DNA of 64,000 bases from Margaritifera margaritifera (GCA_029931535.1 JAQPZY010001670.1:7812501-7876500), one strand, 5' to 3'. Positions 25,901 to 40,900 are shown, counted from the first letter of the stretch. Numbers and translations are program-made. The notes: generated from the sequence alone by a model not told the origin.

Positions 25901-28900
25901 GACATCCGTTGACATAGTTGCACCAGCTGTATGCAATATCCGGACAAACCAGAACATATTCAACATGCTGAATTGAACATTCAGGTTAGTTCTCTTTATT
26001 ATTATTCATTATCTTAATCTTGTTAAAATACCAACTATTAATTGACCCATGCTTTTCAGGATGATTTTAGCTATGAAATAGAATGCTCATGTTTGCACAG
26101 TTGATTTGAGTTGATAAAGAAATTGCATTAACACCTGTACTGGACCATGGCATTTATTACTGTGGTATTACCTGTAAGGTCCCCATTAAGCTTGAAAAAA
26201 TTATGTCCCCTCTCACCTCCACACACTGAAATAGTCCGACCCAAATTCGGCAAGAACAACTCAGTTCTGACCAAGATTCGCTCAGAGACTCCAGCAGAGA
26301 AGTTTGAACAACAGTACCATCCAGTCTCTAATGAGTGCAAAAATGAACACAAATGACACTTGCATTACCTTCAAACCCCCCTATTGAACTATTGAGAGCA
26401 GCAAAGACTGCATGTAATTAAGCCTATATTTTGCCATCCAATGGATTTCAAGGACAGAAACTTGGTGTAATATGTTTTTATCTAATGTCAGTTTGGTTGT
26501 GATTATGTGAGTGTTTGCGTGGTGATGATTTTTGACAATGCTAAGTCTACCAACTATTTTTTCTTCGTAAGTGTATTAAATGCTTTAAAGAAAACAGACA
26601 AGTTATTTTCTTTTATTCAGATTTGAATTTCCAGTTATTTTCTATAGGCCTATATGAAAAGATAGCTTATTCTCAATTGGAAAATGACGCTTGTTTTGGG
26701 ACACTTGCACTGACACCCCTTGGGACATCAAAACACACTTTTTGAGTCTCAAAAGCCCCCCAACACTATCTGGGAATATGGCAGGTATGCAAATGTCTAC
26801 ATCATACTCTTGAAGCAGGAACTTTTAGATGTATATTGTCCAAATAGAGAGGAGTATGTGTAACTCTGAAAGATACTGTATATTGTCCAAATCGAGAGTA
26901 GTATGTGTAACTCTGAAAGATACTGTATATTGTCCAAATCAAGAGTAGTATGTGTAACTCTGAAAGATACTGTATATTGTCCAAATAGAGAGGAGTATGT
27001 GCAACTCTGAAAGTTACTGTATATTGTCCAAATAAAGAGGAGTATGTGTAACTCTGAAAGATACTGTATATTGTCCAAATCGAGAGGAGTATGTGTAACT
27101 CTGAAAGACACTGTATATTGTCCAAATCGAGAGTATGTGTAACTCTGAAATATACTGTGTATTGTCCATATAGAGAGGAGTATGTGTAACTCTGTAAGTT
27201 ACTGTATATTGTCCAAATAAAGAGGACTATGTGTAACTCTGTAAGTTACTGTATCATTTTGTTTTGAAAATATATCAATACAGCTAACAATTTACCAATG
27301 TCCTAAATTTGATTATGTAACAAAAAATGATCAGTTCAAATAACTGTGACTTCTGACCTTGAGCACTTTTTCACTCTCTTTTCCATCCCTTCTACTCCGC
27401 AGCCTCAGTTTGCGAGCAATGGGGTCTTTGTGGGCTGGAAAAAATAACAGATACATTAACTCTAACTTGTGATGTTTTATCTTTCTGTGTGCTTACTGGA
27501 TTTTTTTTCTATTATAATTCATTAATGCATAAGAACTTTGGTCATAAAATTTTATTGTACTGTCTGACCTGAAGTTTTATTTTTTAGCTTATTTTTTGTT
27601 CCTTCTGTAGCACAATCAGTGACCCTCATCAGAGCTTCTTTTTTCACATTAACCATTTACTGCTCATATCAGTTTTGATGCTGAACTGGTAAATTTGCAC
27701 AGAATTTATTGATTATGTCAGTAATTTGACATCCTTTATGAGCTTACTTCTTGTACTATAATAATTTTCTTTGTATTCGGTAATTTATTGTAAGCACTGA
27801 ATGGGTACTGGGTATGCTTTATTTCAGCACGCAAGAGATTGCCATGGCAACAAAATCCTGCCTAGAATTTGCAGAAGATAAATGTTTTTAAATATTCTTT
27901 CATACTGAGCTTTCTTCTTTCTTGCCAAATCAGTCATGCTTTGAATTTTCTTAACTTATGATTGAGAAAATGTAGATTTTATTTATCAATAATCTTCATC
28001 AAGTGAAACATATAATGTCAAATATATTGGAATCCAAACTAAATTCAGATCTCAAGTCAAGTGATGAGAGGTCAAAACAAAATAAAATGGTAACAAGTGA
28101 AGTTAAGATAAAAATGCATACTTGTGGGAACATCTAAAAAACTTGCAAAAAACTTGCAAAGTTAGAAAAGAAAGATCTATCACTGTACATTATTAATACT
28201 GCAATATAAAATGTTAAGGATGTGAATCTTTTTGGGGTAATCACTGACTGCAGAAGTCTCAAGTGGGAAAAACAAGTACATAGCATCTGCAGGTCCCTCA
28301 CATTGCTTAGTAGAATTAAGAAGTACCTGCCAAATGACTCCAGAATTCTTTACTATAATGCTCATACACTTCCAGTGATTGACTACTGTTAGGAATTTAT
28401 TATATGCTTGTTAGTGTCTTATATTATAACATATTCTTCCAAATATGTAAAAAGTCATGTATATATAAAATATTATGTCTGTGAAAATTAGTGTATGACC
28501 ATTTCCCTGCTTTTGTACAGAATAATATTTGATGGCAAAGTATAACACTGATCTTAACTTGACTTTGGTTTTGTTTGGTGGTTTACAGCACAGCAACAAA
28601 AGTAGGTTCTTTAGTGCCAAGGCAATTGCAGTAAAGTGCCTTCCTCAAGGGCACATTACAGTTGCTGGCACAGGGTTATCCAATGGTAGGATTTGAATCT
28701 GCACCTTCTCGAACTCGAGTCTGGCATTTTAGCCATTAAGCCACCATAGATCGTGCCTCTATTAGTCACCTCCTATGATATGCAGTAGAGAGCATTTGGC
28801 CTATTCTACATCTCTGAACCTGCTGGGGGTAATTATTAAAGGGATTAAACAATAATTTATATATAATTTGTTAACGAGAGAGAGAGAGAGAACATACATG

Positions 28901-31900
28901 AAGATATTTTGTCTTAATGAGTGATAATACTTTGCAAATTTTGTATATAGCAGAGGACCTCAAGGGAGATTACTTGTACTCAACTAATTGAGTTACCCTC
29001 TATAAATAAAGACATTATTAATATTATTAATTAATATTATTATTATTATTATTGAAATGACAAGACTAAACACTTCAAGTTCATATATTTTTTGCCATGT
29101 ATTCTGTGTTTGTATTTTTTTAATATACTCAAATGGTCTGAAATATTTACAACATAAATATTTTGGTCAAAACATTAAATTTGTTGAAACTTGCAAGAAA
29201 AAGCTTGGTTACTTTATGGTAACAATATAAATGCAGCAATAATAATATGATACTAAAACTTATTTTGTATCTACATATCTCCCAGATACAACATTTTCTG
29301 TTGTGTTCATATCAAAGTCTATATTCAAGTTGAATGGAAGTTGAAATAAAGCTAAAGAATGATAGAAAATTCCTAAAACAAAATATGAAGAGAAAAGAAG
29401 TATTATCAATAATATACATGAATTTATTTACTGTGTTATTCTGATCCCAACAAGTGGAATATATTCTGTTGACCACTGATGATGACCCATACTCTTACAC
29501 CAGAATATCAGATTTCTATCTTCAGAAACTGTGAGGATCAGCTTCAAAATGTGTTACAAGGTTTTCTTTTTAATGCAAACATTAAACAATCAAATTCTGT
29601 AAATTTGTGTCAATCACCTAATGTGGTGCAGTCACCAAAAATCTGACTGTGACCCTTGTGACAGAGCTGTAGTGTTACAAAACTGAGCTATAGTTACAAG
29701 ACAGAGATGTAGTGTTACAAGACAGAGCTGTAGTGTTATAAGACAGAGATGTAGTGTTACAAGACAGAGCAACAGTGTTACAAGACAGAGATGTAGTGTT
29801 ACAAGACAGAGAAGTAGTGTTACAAGACAGAGCTATAGTGTTACAAGACAGAGATGTAGTGTTACAAGACAGAGCTATAGTGTTACAATACAGAGATTTA
29901 GTGTTACAAGACAGAGCTGTAGTGTTACAAGACAAAGCTATAGTGTTACAAGACAGCTGTAGTGTTACAAGACAGAGCTATAGTGTTACAAGACAGAACT
30001 ATAGTGTTACAAGACAGAGCTATAGTGTTACAAGATAGAACTATAGTATTAAAAGACAGAGATGTAGTGTTACAGGACAGAGATGTAGTGTTACAAAACA
30101 GACATGGAAAGTAACTATGTTTCATGTCTGTATCTCAATGGGCATTAGAGTCAAGTGCAGAAAAGGGGAAGAAATTTATCAGTTACCTAGACCTTGAGGA
30201 TAAAACCTTGACTATGAAGTATGAGATGCCATAAAATAAAGAAATATAAATGTTCATACCTGAACCTCAAACAAAAGCAAACATGAAATGTATACCTGTG
30301 ATCTTGACCTTGAAGACAGGGCCTCAAATGTGAACTTGCTTTCAGTAAATGTTTGATTTATGTCAAAATATGTATTTTGTATTCATGTTGTAGTTTACAT
30401 TCATCATATGTTTTATCTGCTGCATTTAGGTCAAATTGTAAGCAAAACATCTGTTTCATGCCATCCCATCCATACTGCATAATTTATAGAACTCTGTAAT
30501 AAATTGTTACAAACCCCTTTTTGATTTTTTATTAAGCCCAAGGTCAAGCATCTGCCTTACTCTTTTCATTATCACCACTCCTGATCATGATCGATTGGGT
30601 ATGAAGTGAAAGTAACTGAGCATTTATGTTCTCTTTGATGTAGATTGAACAGTGTGTCAGGTAAGCAATTACAATGATGCTGGATCAGAAAAAGCAAGCA
30701 TCTTCTAGGCTTAGGCTGATCTATATTTAATGGAACAAGATGCTAATCTTAACCTGACGGTTATAAAACTTTCAAAATAAACACATTTATGAAATTCTGG
30801 AATTGTAGGCAGCAACTCCTGTATAAATATACAGTGAAAAAATCAGTGGCGACCTGCTTCTGTTGAAACCTAGACATGAGCGATGTGGAGAGAGGAATAC
30901 TTACTTGGTGGTGAGGTGATGGTGGCAGGTTCAGGAGCACCTGCCAACCGCAGCTGGTTGTTTAGAGAGAAATCAATGTTGTAAAACTCCAGGTTTTTCT
31001 TCAGGTCAGCTGGTTTAGGAGGCATCATAAGGTCAGGATTCTCTCGTACGTCTAGAGTCTAAAAAGGATGGATACAGGAGAGTAACAAAAAAATAATCAG
31101 AAACAATTAATCAAACAATATTCAAATTTCTCTATTGAAGTCTGAATAATGCTTTACTTCTGAACAATCATTTGAGCTTTTTTTTATTAGGTTCCAAAAT
31201 CAATGTCATTTGTCAAATATGCAATTTTTTTTGCATATTGTAACTACTGAAGATTACAGAGAAACCAACTTTTTTTTTAATAGTAAAATATGTTTCCTTG
31301 ATAATATTTACCCAATCATAATACATTATGGAGTATATCCACTACCTTGCAAATCAGCCCACCACAAGTCTGAATGTGCAACAAAGGTGCTAAAAAGATG
31401 TCCGCTTGCCAAGGTGGAAGTCAAATGAGAGTGGTTTCCTCTTGGATAGAGGCACTGGCACCAAATCCCATCCATTTGTCAGTTACTACTGGAGTGGATG
31501 TACATGCTCTTCTAAGGATGTAACTGCAGGTAGGGCTTGGGAGGGTGTGCCCATATTATGATCAGGTATGTATTGTTGATGAAAAAAATATTTGTCTCCA
31601 AAATTCAGTTTCTTATTGAAGTATGTTACTTGATTAAAATACCTTAGGAGAATAGGTAAGAGAAGGAGGGAATTACATCTCATTACCCTGGAGTTGGCTC
31701 TGTCTCTGGTCTCCTAAAGTATGTGAAACAGTTTTGAATCTTGTTTGAGATACAGGCTAAGGGTTAGCACATGGTTTACGCTTGGACGTGGTTTGGGGAA
31801 AAAAATGTCACTTACACAAAACCAACAGAAGTAAGGTAGCTGCTGCATGTCCTGAGAAAGGTAGCATGTTGTGTTGCTGATATAAGTCCCACCTGGTCAA

Positions 31901-34900
31901 ACTGAACCCTTTGGGATGAAAGGTCTTTGAGGTAAAAGCTAGAGCATGTTTCTGATCTCCATCCCTTGGCTTGGTTCATGTTAGAGAGCAGTTGTGCTTA
32001 AATGTTATTACAGTTGTGACAGCCCTAACATCACGAGTCAATACGAGTGAGAAATTAATTAGTCTTGGGTTAGTTCCTCATAATCAGAGCGAGAAACCCA
32101 TTGTATCCAGGATGCCTGAGACTGAGGAGAAAGCAAATTTTTTAGTCAATTATGTTTCTCCTTCGAATATGTTTCCTGATCACATTAATGTTAGGGAATA
32201 TAAGCTTCATTACCTCTTAAATCTAGAAATTCCTGAAAGATAAAAATTTGAAAGTGAATGCCAGCCAATGGCTTCAGTTATATTTCAAATTGAAACATTG
32301 TGTTCAAACACAAAACTCACCAAGACTGCTCTAATCTCATGAGCAGAAATTCTCATGAGACATATCTGGTCCTAAGATAATTCAGAATACTCCAAGCGTA
32401 TTACCCACTTCAGCCACAAGGCCAAGGTTTGAGGGTTTATACCCTCTTTTCCTGCCTTAACGGGCAGAAAAAGATATTTTCAAGACTGACAACTCTTTCT
32501 TGTGTTTTAAATAAAGTTTGAGAGCACAGTCGTGGTCTTGCTTAGCTGCCTCTCTAGATGTATAAATAGAGGAGAGAGCTTGGATAACCACTTTTTGATT
32601 GCCAACAGAGGGTAACCAGTTCTTAGCTATGAAACCTGGTTTAGTCATTAACACCATAGAAACATCTGATCTGAACTGGAAATAGTTTGAGTACATTGAA
32701 AGGGAGTGCTACTCACTCACCCTACTCACTGAGACTAGCACTATCCAAAAGCATGTCTTGTAAGATATAAGCTTCAAAGAAGCTCTACCTAAGGGTCTGA
32801 ACTTCTCTGAGTTGATCCAAGTCAAAACCCATGAAAGATTCCATTTTGGAAACAGCACGAGTGATTTATACCTATTCAAGTAGAAGTTGGCCAGCAAGTC
32901 TGACGGATCCTTGTCATGACCTATATTCACTCTTGCATGATACCTGAATGTATCAGAAATCATAGAGCAATATCCTCTGATAGTAACCGAAGCTAACATT
33001 TTCTCCTCGAAGAGTCAGAGAAAAAAGTTAGCTACATGAGAGATCAAGACATTCAAGGGGACGATGTTGTTTTCTTTGTACCAGTGCCTGAATAAATGCC
33101 ACTTCCCTTCATAGATTTTCAAAGTGGAGGGCCTTCTTGCTTGTGATATTCTCACCACGACTGAGGTTGAAACGCCTTTCAACACAAGGCTCTCCTGACA
33201 AGAGACTGGAGTGAAGAAGAAGCCTATCTAGGTGGGATCAAACATCTGTGAGTGGGGCTGTTTGAAAATACTGAATTTCAAATGAATCTTCCTGGGGATG
33301 TCTATCGCTATTTTGAGCAGATCGTTCGCCCATGACTTGTCCCATCTGAGTGGGGCTACCAGAACGACTTTGCAATTCTGGTCTCTGATTTTCTGAATGA
33401 CTCTTGGAATAAAAAAATTTGGGAAAGGAAGATGTTGCCCCAAATCCCATCCCAACTGACTGATAGAGCACCCACTGCCCAAGCTTCCAGGTCTGGGACA
33501 GAAGAGATGAAGGTGGGCAGTTTTTAATTCCATCTTGTTGCAAAGACATATATCACTTAACACCCCTCCCCAAAGTGCGCAAATCCGCTGAAAGATCGAT
33601 GGATGTGCAGATCAGTGTGCTGAGTTTGACCTCTTCTTGACAGAGAATCTGCCAACACATTCAGCCTGCTGGGGATGTGTCTGATCTGGACCATTATTTT
33701 GTGCTGAAAGCACCAGTGTAAAAACTCACAGACTAGGATGCACAACTTGGGTGATTTGGTCTTTCCCTGTTTCAGGAGGTAAGCAACCACAACAGAATTT
33801 TCCAACATTATGGAAATCACTTTCCCGACCAGATTCTCTCACCATGAAATGAAAGATTTTAATTTTAGCTTTCATTTCCATGAGGTTATATGAAGAGCTT
33901 TCTATTGTGGGCTCCAGTTGCCACTTACTGTGGTAAAGTGAGGCAAGAGGTGAGCCCCCCAGCTGGACAAACTTGCATCCGTACAAATCATGATGTCTGG
34001 TTCAGGTTTCTCCAGTGAACTCCTGCCGTGAGCCCTTGCATGTCTTGTCACTGACATAGGAACTGTTTCAACTCAGACAAGATCTAGATGTACTACCTAG
34101 ACAACTTGAAAAGAGGTGCCACTGAGCAAGCAATGCCATCTGCAGAGGATGCATACAAAGGTGGCCTAGGAGAATCAAATCCACAGCTGCATTTAGTAAA
34201 CCGAGGAATGGCAGAAACTCCCTTGAAGAAAATGACTTCCTGTTTGAGATCAACCTTGAGAACTCAATAATTCATGAAACTCATATCTGAGGGACACGTA
34301 GGAGATTGAGATAGGTCAGAAATTCTGTACACAGATGTATGGGGAGATAAGATCAAACTTTTCCCAATTCACTAGAAAGCCCAGGTGGGTGAAAAGTGAG
34401 ATAAGCCTGATCATTTCCTGTAGCAAAACAATATTTACATTGTTTATGAAGGATGTCGTCCAGGTATGCCGAAGTTGCTGTCGATGAGGAGGTCCTGAAC
34501 ACTAATGATGCAGTTGACTATTTTTTAAATGCCAGTGGGCTGAGATTTAGTCTGAAAGTTGGAGCACGAAATTTGTAAATTGTTCCTTTGAATGCAATTG
34601 AAGGAACTTGTGTGAAGATCAAAAGATCAGGACATGAAAGTATGCATCGGTCAGATTGAGGCTGATTGCAAGCTCATCCCTTTTGATGGAAAGGCATACA
34701 TAATCCCTTTATAATTTGTTTCCAAAAGGATTAAAATAAAAGAAACACATGTAAATGGTAATATTTTATTACTGTAAAAGTAATCAAGTTTAATTAATAA
34801 ATAGCTGAGCTTTTATGATTGCTAGAAATGTATAAGTGAGAAATGAGGGGGTTGGGGTTGACATTCTGCGTCAATCACATTCTCATTTTTCACTGGGTCT

Positions 34901-37900
34901 TTAAATTCATGGTTCAGAGCAACCATGAAATCCACATAAAAATTGGTGCCTCACAAAAAATAGTGAAACCACAGTATCAAAACGCTCACATATCTAAACT
35001 AAATGGGTGTCCCTTGGGCAGCTCAGATAAGTGGACTTTTGCTGCTAATGAGCTGGCTGAGGCATTATCATTTTAAAGACAAGATGAAGTGGGAGGGGGA
35101 ATGATGGTTTGCAGCACATGTACTACTGTACTTGCTAATGGTCCAATTAAAACTGCAATCAGCAACAAAAAGCAAATTAGGCTTCATTGCATAAAAGTCT
35201 ATTCTGCAAGGGAGTCTTGATGTTCAGCTATCTCTTAGGTAATGCTAATTTTCTATATTATGTTTTCTCAATAATATTGGATTTTGTCTGCTTGTAACAA
35301 CTGGTGTAATTAATGAAATAGTTGGAAAGCTTTATGTGTGAGATGGTGAAATTTTGATAACTTGAGCATAAATTACGTGAATATTTGGCTTCACTTTAAT
35401 GACTTCTTCATTTTTGGGTTGAAGTCTCATATTGATTGTGATTTAAAATACTCTAAAAAACATGAAAACTTGAATAAATAAGTTTAGGTCCATAGCACTA
35501 CAAGTTTTCAAAGTTCTCATGTAATTAGTTTTGGATTCTAAGTTGTTTGAATGGAGAGAAGAAATCTAACAATCAACAGGAAATAGTGACAAGGTGAGTG
35601 GTAATCTCTGGACAATCAATTGTAATTTATTCAATGTTATAGTGAAAATAAATGTGATTTTAAATATACTAGTAGTCAACTTCATTAGTGAGGTGAAAAG
35701 CAGATTGTAGCTTATTTGATACTGAGCACATGACTGATATACAAGGTGGATGAGATGTGTGTTACTATGAACTTGAATGACATGAGTGAATAAATAATGA
35801 GTGTCCTTACTTCAAGTTCTGGAAGTAGATGAACAATATCAGGGAGTGTGATCAGACGATTGGAATTCAAAAACAATTTCTTCAGCTTCCCACACCTATA
35901 CAAAAAAGAGATATAAATAAATCATATGAGCTCTCTTTACTTCACTTCACAATTGCAAACCGGTGAGCAATTATATCCGATTTCAGCCGTGTTGTGTAAG
36001 TCATCATTACTCAAAGCGACCTTTACATTTCATAGATAATGATTTTGGCTGTATTTAAAGCAAGTCTTAAATGCTCTGTGCCACTTGTGGCAAAGATACA
36101 TAGAGCCATGTAATATTTCCATTTAAACTTCTGGAGATGGCAGAAAGATTCTAAGTCATACTTGTATTGATAATTTAATCAGTAAATTTAAACTATACAT
36201 GATAAGATTATACCTTTTTGTATTTCACAATGAACCGTGATATCAAAAGTGAATTGCACATTGATAAATATGACTATCTTACCTAAAAAGTCCCTCTGGG
36301 ATCATTTCAAGATTGTTGTTGGCAGCACTGAAAATCTCTAGATTGTGCAACTTTCCAATACTGGGAGGGATTCCCTCAAAGTCTAACTGGTTACTGTTCA
36401 CACACAGCTTTCTGAGGGAGGCAAGTTTATGTAAGGAGGCCTACAGACACAAAAAGGGGAGTGGTTATTTCAATGCTGTATCTGATTCCTTGAGATTGTG
36501 TCACACTTATTAGATGAAATTTTGTTTGAGATGTAGGATACTTTGAGGATACATTTCTTGCATGACATAAGAAATATTCAACCCCAAACCAACATCTCAA
36601 CTTATTCCAAGATTTGGTTGATATTTAACACATCACAAGAACATACAAAATATTCAACCCATAACCAACATCTCAACTTCTTCCAAGATTAGGTGAATGT
36701 TTAAGAAGCTGTATGTACATGACATCATGCACTGAAAAGAGGGGGGGGGGAGGGGGTCCGACTTGTGTGACAATGTATGAAGATGGGGTGGATGGATAAA
36801 AATGTGACCTCACAAAAACAACACTAGTGCCATCAGTGGGCAATGTTTCCAGTTTGTTCCATGAAGGAGCATTTTACATTGCCATGGGAATAAGAGAACA
36901 TTGAGAAATAAATTCATGAGATGAAGTGTCTACAACTTTATTCCTTGGATTTTAGTCTTTTTCCTAACCATAATTTTTCTCTTTAGTATAGGTTTCCAGA
37001 GGACTAAACCCTGATTGATCAAGATATTTTTTTAAAAGTATTAAATAATTCAGAATGCAGTGTTGTATTGTTGTGTGTTTTTCTAATACAAAGTGATTTC
37101 AAACCAATTTTATTTTTGAAATTTTTTATTGGGGGGGGGGGGGGCAAAGCTTTGTGATGTCATATATGGGGGGGTCTGAGTTTTTGTGACGAAATCTGAT
37201 GAGAGGGAGGGGGGTAAAAAATCCGCTAAAATTGCATGATGTCATATATGGATGGCCCCTAACACATCATAATATAGGACATATAAGGGTAAATCATACA
37301 TAGTATTTGGATTCCATATATACTAATCATATTTATAAGAAACAGTGAGTGTAATACATAATGTCATATACTTGTAATACTTACAGGTAAAGAGGTGAGC
37401 TTATTTCTGGATAAATTCAGTACTTCCATACTGGTCCAAGTATCTGAAAGGAACAATTCTGTTTAAGTTTTGCAGTTCTTTTTTTTGTTTTACAAATGTG
37501 GGACAAACATTCATACACTGAAACTGAATGAAAACCTCAGCATTTTCTTGAAATAGGATGACATTAATGTGATGTCCAAGTTATATTTTATACAAAAAGT
37601 CTTATGAGTAACCTGTAATATACAGGTCCTGATGATTTACAATCAGCACACATATTCTGAATTTATGAAACACTGCAAGTTGAATATTTATTGTAAAATT
37701 GGACAACTTACTTCAATAACTCAAATGTATTTTTCTTGTGTATCATCTAGCTGTAAACAGTGTAGACTGCAAGTGATTAGCAAAGATCCTGATTTGCTAG
37801 CACATTTTGTGATAAAAGGTTTTGGTATAGAGTTATATTTTTTTACTAAGCCTTTTAAGAAGCATTTAGAGTGGATAAAACTGCATCATGTGATGCAGAA

Positions 37901-40900
37901 AACTACAGATTCGTCTACTACTCTCCCAGTTTGTACCACCCTACCGATTTTAAAATTGAAAAGCTTCAATGATATAACAAATGCACAAAACTTAGTGATT
38001 GCATTCATCAATTTATAATTTCTAACCCGACTGTTACCAGGGGGTCCCTAACACTGTCATGTTGTTTGCATTTCAAACCAAACGAGTTTTTTTTACTAAC
38101 ACGACATCAATATTTACATGGACGAGTCTTTTTTTTTCAACAACAGTAATGATGTTGTTCATCGTCTTTAATAAACTCTGGAAGCTAGATCCCTTTGAAC
38201 CCATGTACATAAGATTTAAACCCCTTAAAGTTTTTATTATGTCCAATTTATTGGAGAAATATTAAAACTAGACATTGGAAATTTTGGATGCAGACGACAC
38301 AGGTTTAACCTTCTATGTATGTATAGTCCTAAGAGTCTCACCCTTTAACTAAAAATGGACTTTTCCAGGAACTGGAAAAGGACAGTGAGCAGGCTCACTG
38401 TTTATACTGAAAACTCCCACTTTGTTTGAAACGCGAACAAAATTACAGTGTTAGGGACCACCTGGGGATAATCAGGTTAGAAATGATAAATTAAGGAATG
38501 AAATGACAAAGTTTTGTGCATTTTTTATATCCATGATGGTTTTCATTTTTAAAATCGCAAGGGGGGTGGGGAACTGCCAGGGGGTCATGCAAATACTATT
38601 GGAACTATTAGCTGATAACACCAGAAAGGAACAACTTATATATTCATATACCCTTCTTGTGTGGTTTGACAACATTTGTAAACAGTGGAAACAATATAGT
38701 TCTGTTATTTATTTTTTGAAATTTGTTATTATTTTTATACTATTTGTAATTATAAGAATTTAACTTCATATTTTACTGAATTCATGAAGTCAAGAAGCTT
38801 GAAAATCTAATGGTTCAGACACTGTGGGGCCTGTGCTGTACGAACTGTGGTGCCTGTGCTTTTGGCACTGTGGTGCCTATGCTGTAGGCACCGTGGTGCC
38901 TGTGTTGTAGACACTGCGGGCCTATGCTGTAGGTACTGTGGTGCCTGTGCTGTAGCCACTGTGGGGTTTGTGCTGTAGGCACTGTGGGGCCTGTGCTGTA
39001 AGCACTCTGGGGCCTGTGCCTATGCTGTATTCACTGTGGGGCCTGTGCTCTAGGTCCTTCAAGCATAGATACCTACAGTAATGAGGCCGAGTTAAAAAAT
39101 CTAACTGGAAAACTGATTCTCACTTTTTAAATAGAAAAGTTTTTTTTTAAATTTAGGTAAATCGTAAAGAAATGAGTCCAAAAAACTAATTAATAAAATG
39201 CAGTTCACAGAGTGGTCTAATATCACATAGCACTTACCAATAAGAAGTGAGAGTTCTGTGATCTGATTGTTGCTGAGGTTCAACCTTTTCAGGGAAGTCA
39301 GTTTATACAGAGGCTCTGGCACCCGAGGCAGGTCATTGGAGGAAAGATCTACATCTGAAAATGAAATAAACATCTGCATGAATAAGTTGTATCTATACCT
39401 GAGCTCTGCTTACGTAGATGTTGCAAATGGGGGTGGGGAAAATATATTCTTGATTTGAAAGTTGCATATTGTCTGAGATCAAATATTAAGCTGAATTACT
39501 GTGAATTTTTCATGAGTTACCAATATATGTGGATTTTGTGGTTGCTACCCTAACCCTAACCACAAATATACTGCCTCAATGAACAATGATCCATGAATTT
39601 AAATATCGACAAACAAGTAATAATAATATAATATAATAATATGATTAATAATAACTATTATGTCAGACTTAAGTCCATAGGCAAAAACATACAATTTCAC
39701 ACAAGTTATGACCAAAACAATATTAATACAACAATTTCTCCAACAATCAATTATTGATGAATGCAAACTGAAACACTTCTTTATATATTCTGTTATTACT
39801 TCTAGTGATTTTATTTCTCAATGAACACACTCTCTTTCTAAGCAAAATGTAAAGGCTAATAATATTCTTATTCACAAATATAACTGATGCACTAAGGTGC
39901 CTATCATAACCCATTAAAAATCTAAATCCACTGTTGTAACAGACATTTAATCGCATCATTGTAAACATGAAAAATTAATCCAGAGAGGAGCACAATACAA
40001 ATTCATACAATAGGATCTGAAAAGCAATAGTTTTACATCTGTGTAACATGTTTTTAAAGACATTAGAAGCATATTTACTTGTAGACAAAGAGAACAACAA
40101 GTCTTTGTATATCAGTATCATCTAACAGATATGAATGAATGACAAGCCCTGGGTACATATGCTCATTTACAAACAGCAGATTTTCTCTGCAAAGTCTAAC
40201 CTCAGGTATGGACACATTTTTCATATTTTGTGGTTTAAAACACATACATACAGCCATATTTTGCATAAACACAAAACTTAATACCCACATTAATAATTCA
40301 GTTCACAATAACAGTCATGTTCTGCAAGTTTATATCTAATATTTATGTGTATTTTACAGCTCTCCCCCATTATAACGTGCCTTGTTACAACATGATTCTG
40401 GATATATTGCAGTACTACTATGGACTCCATGGGCAAAATCACACCAATGTATAACAATATGGGTTGAAAGAAAACAAAGTGAAACTTAGTCTTATATCTT
40501 CATTTCCTTTTCAAAACACCACTATTTAACAAATTTTAATAGTGCATGCTATACCACTGTTCTGTATATTAAGTTATTATCAATATATCGTGCTCCCATA
40601 TATATCATAATTCTCAATATAATGTGGTCAGCAGTTATGGACCCTGACTACCACGTTATAATGAGGGAGAGCTGTCCCTCCAAAATCCATCTAGACTGTT
40701 CAACATGGATGGTTTTTTGTGAACAGGATATCAAACACTATTTTATTAAGTTTTCAAAATATCAGTGGAAATCTATATGCTGTTTCTAGCAATCACCACA
40801 ACTGGCAAAGGTATTCTCAGATAGCAATTAGTTTTCATGAAAACAATATATCTGGTGATTAAAAATTTGCTACTGTTGATCATCATAATTCACAACTTGA

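Larger units (their letters stand above)
32130..34790 (-). mobile_element. DIRS element, 5'-truncated (RT end, RNase H, tyrosine recombinase, 3' end)
   Basis: On the minus strand the order is RT thumb (34253-34068), RNase H (33986-33557), tyrosine recombinase (32999-32220) and terminal motif ('gtttctccttcgaatatg' ... 'cctgatcacattaatgttag', 32150-32195). Gag and most of RT are absent. Its 3' end follows the recombinase directly, unlike the 31300-32125 fragment beside it. Confidence 0.78.

Noticed and set aside
26797..27125. Two overlapping minus-strand ORFs of >100 codons
   Set aside because: Derived from the 47-bp tandem repeat read in shifted frames.
29658..30105. Repeat protein gene (VLQDR or SCNTT repeats)
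   Set aside because: Open on both strands because of a 21-bp period; typical minisatellite artefact.
31971..32243. Plus-strand 90-codon ORF
   Set aside because: Antisense to DIRS recombinase-end and terminal sequence; no conserved motif on this strand.
39547..39565. Telomere-like 'ccctaaccctaac'
   Set aside because: Only two to three units in an intron; no array or chromosome-end context.
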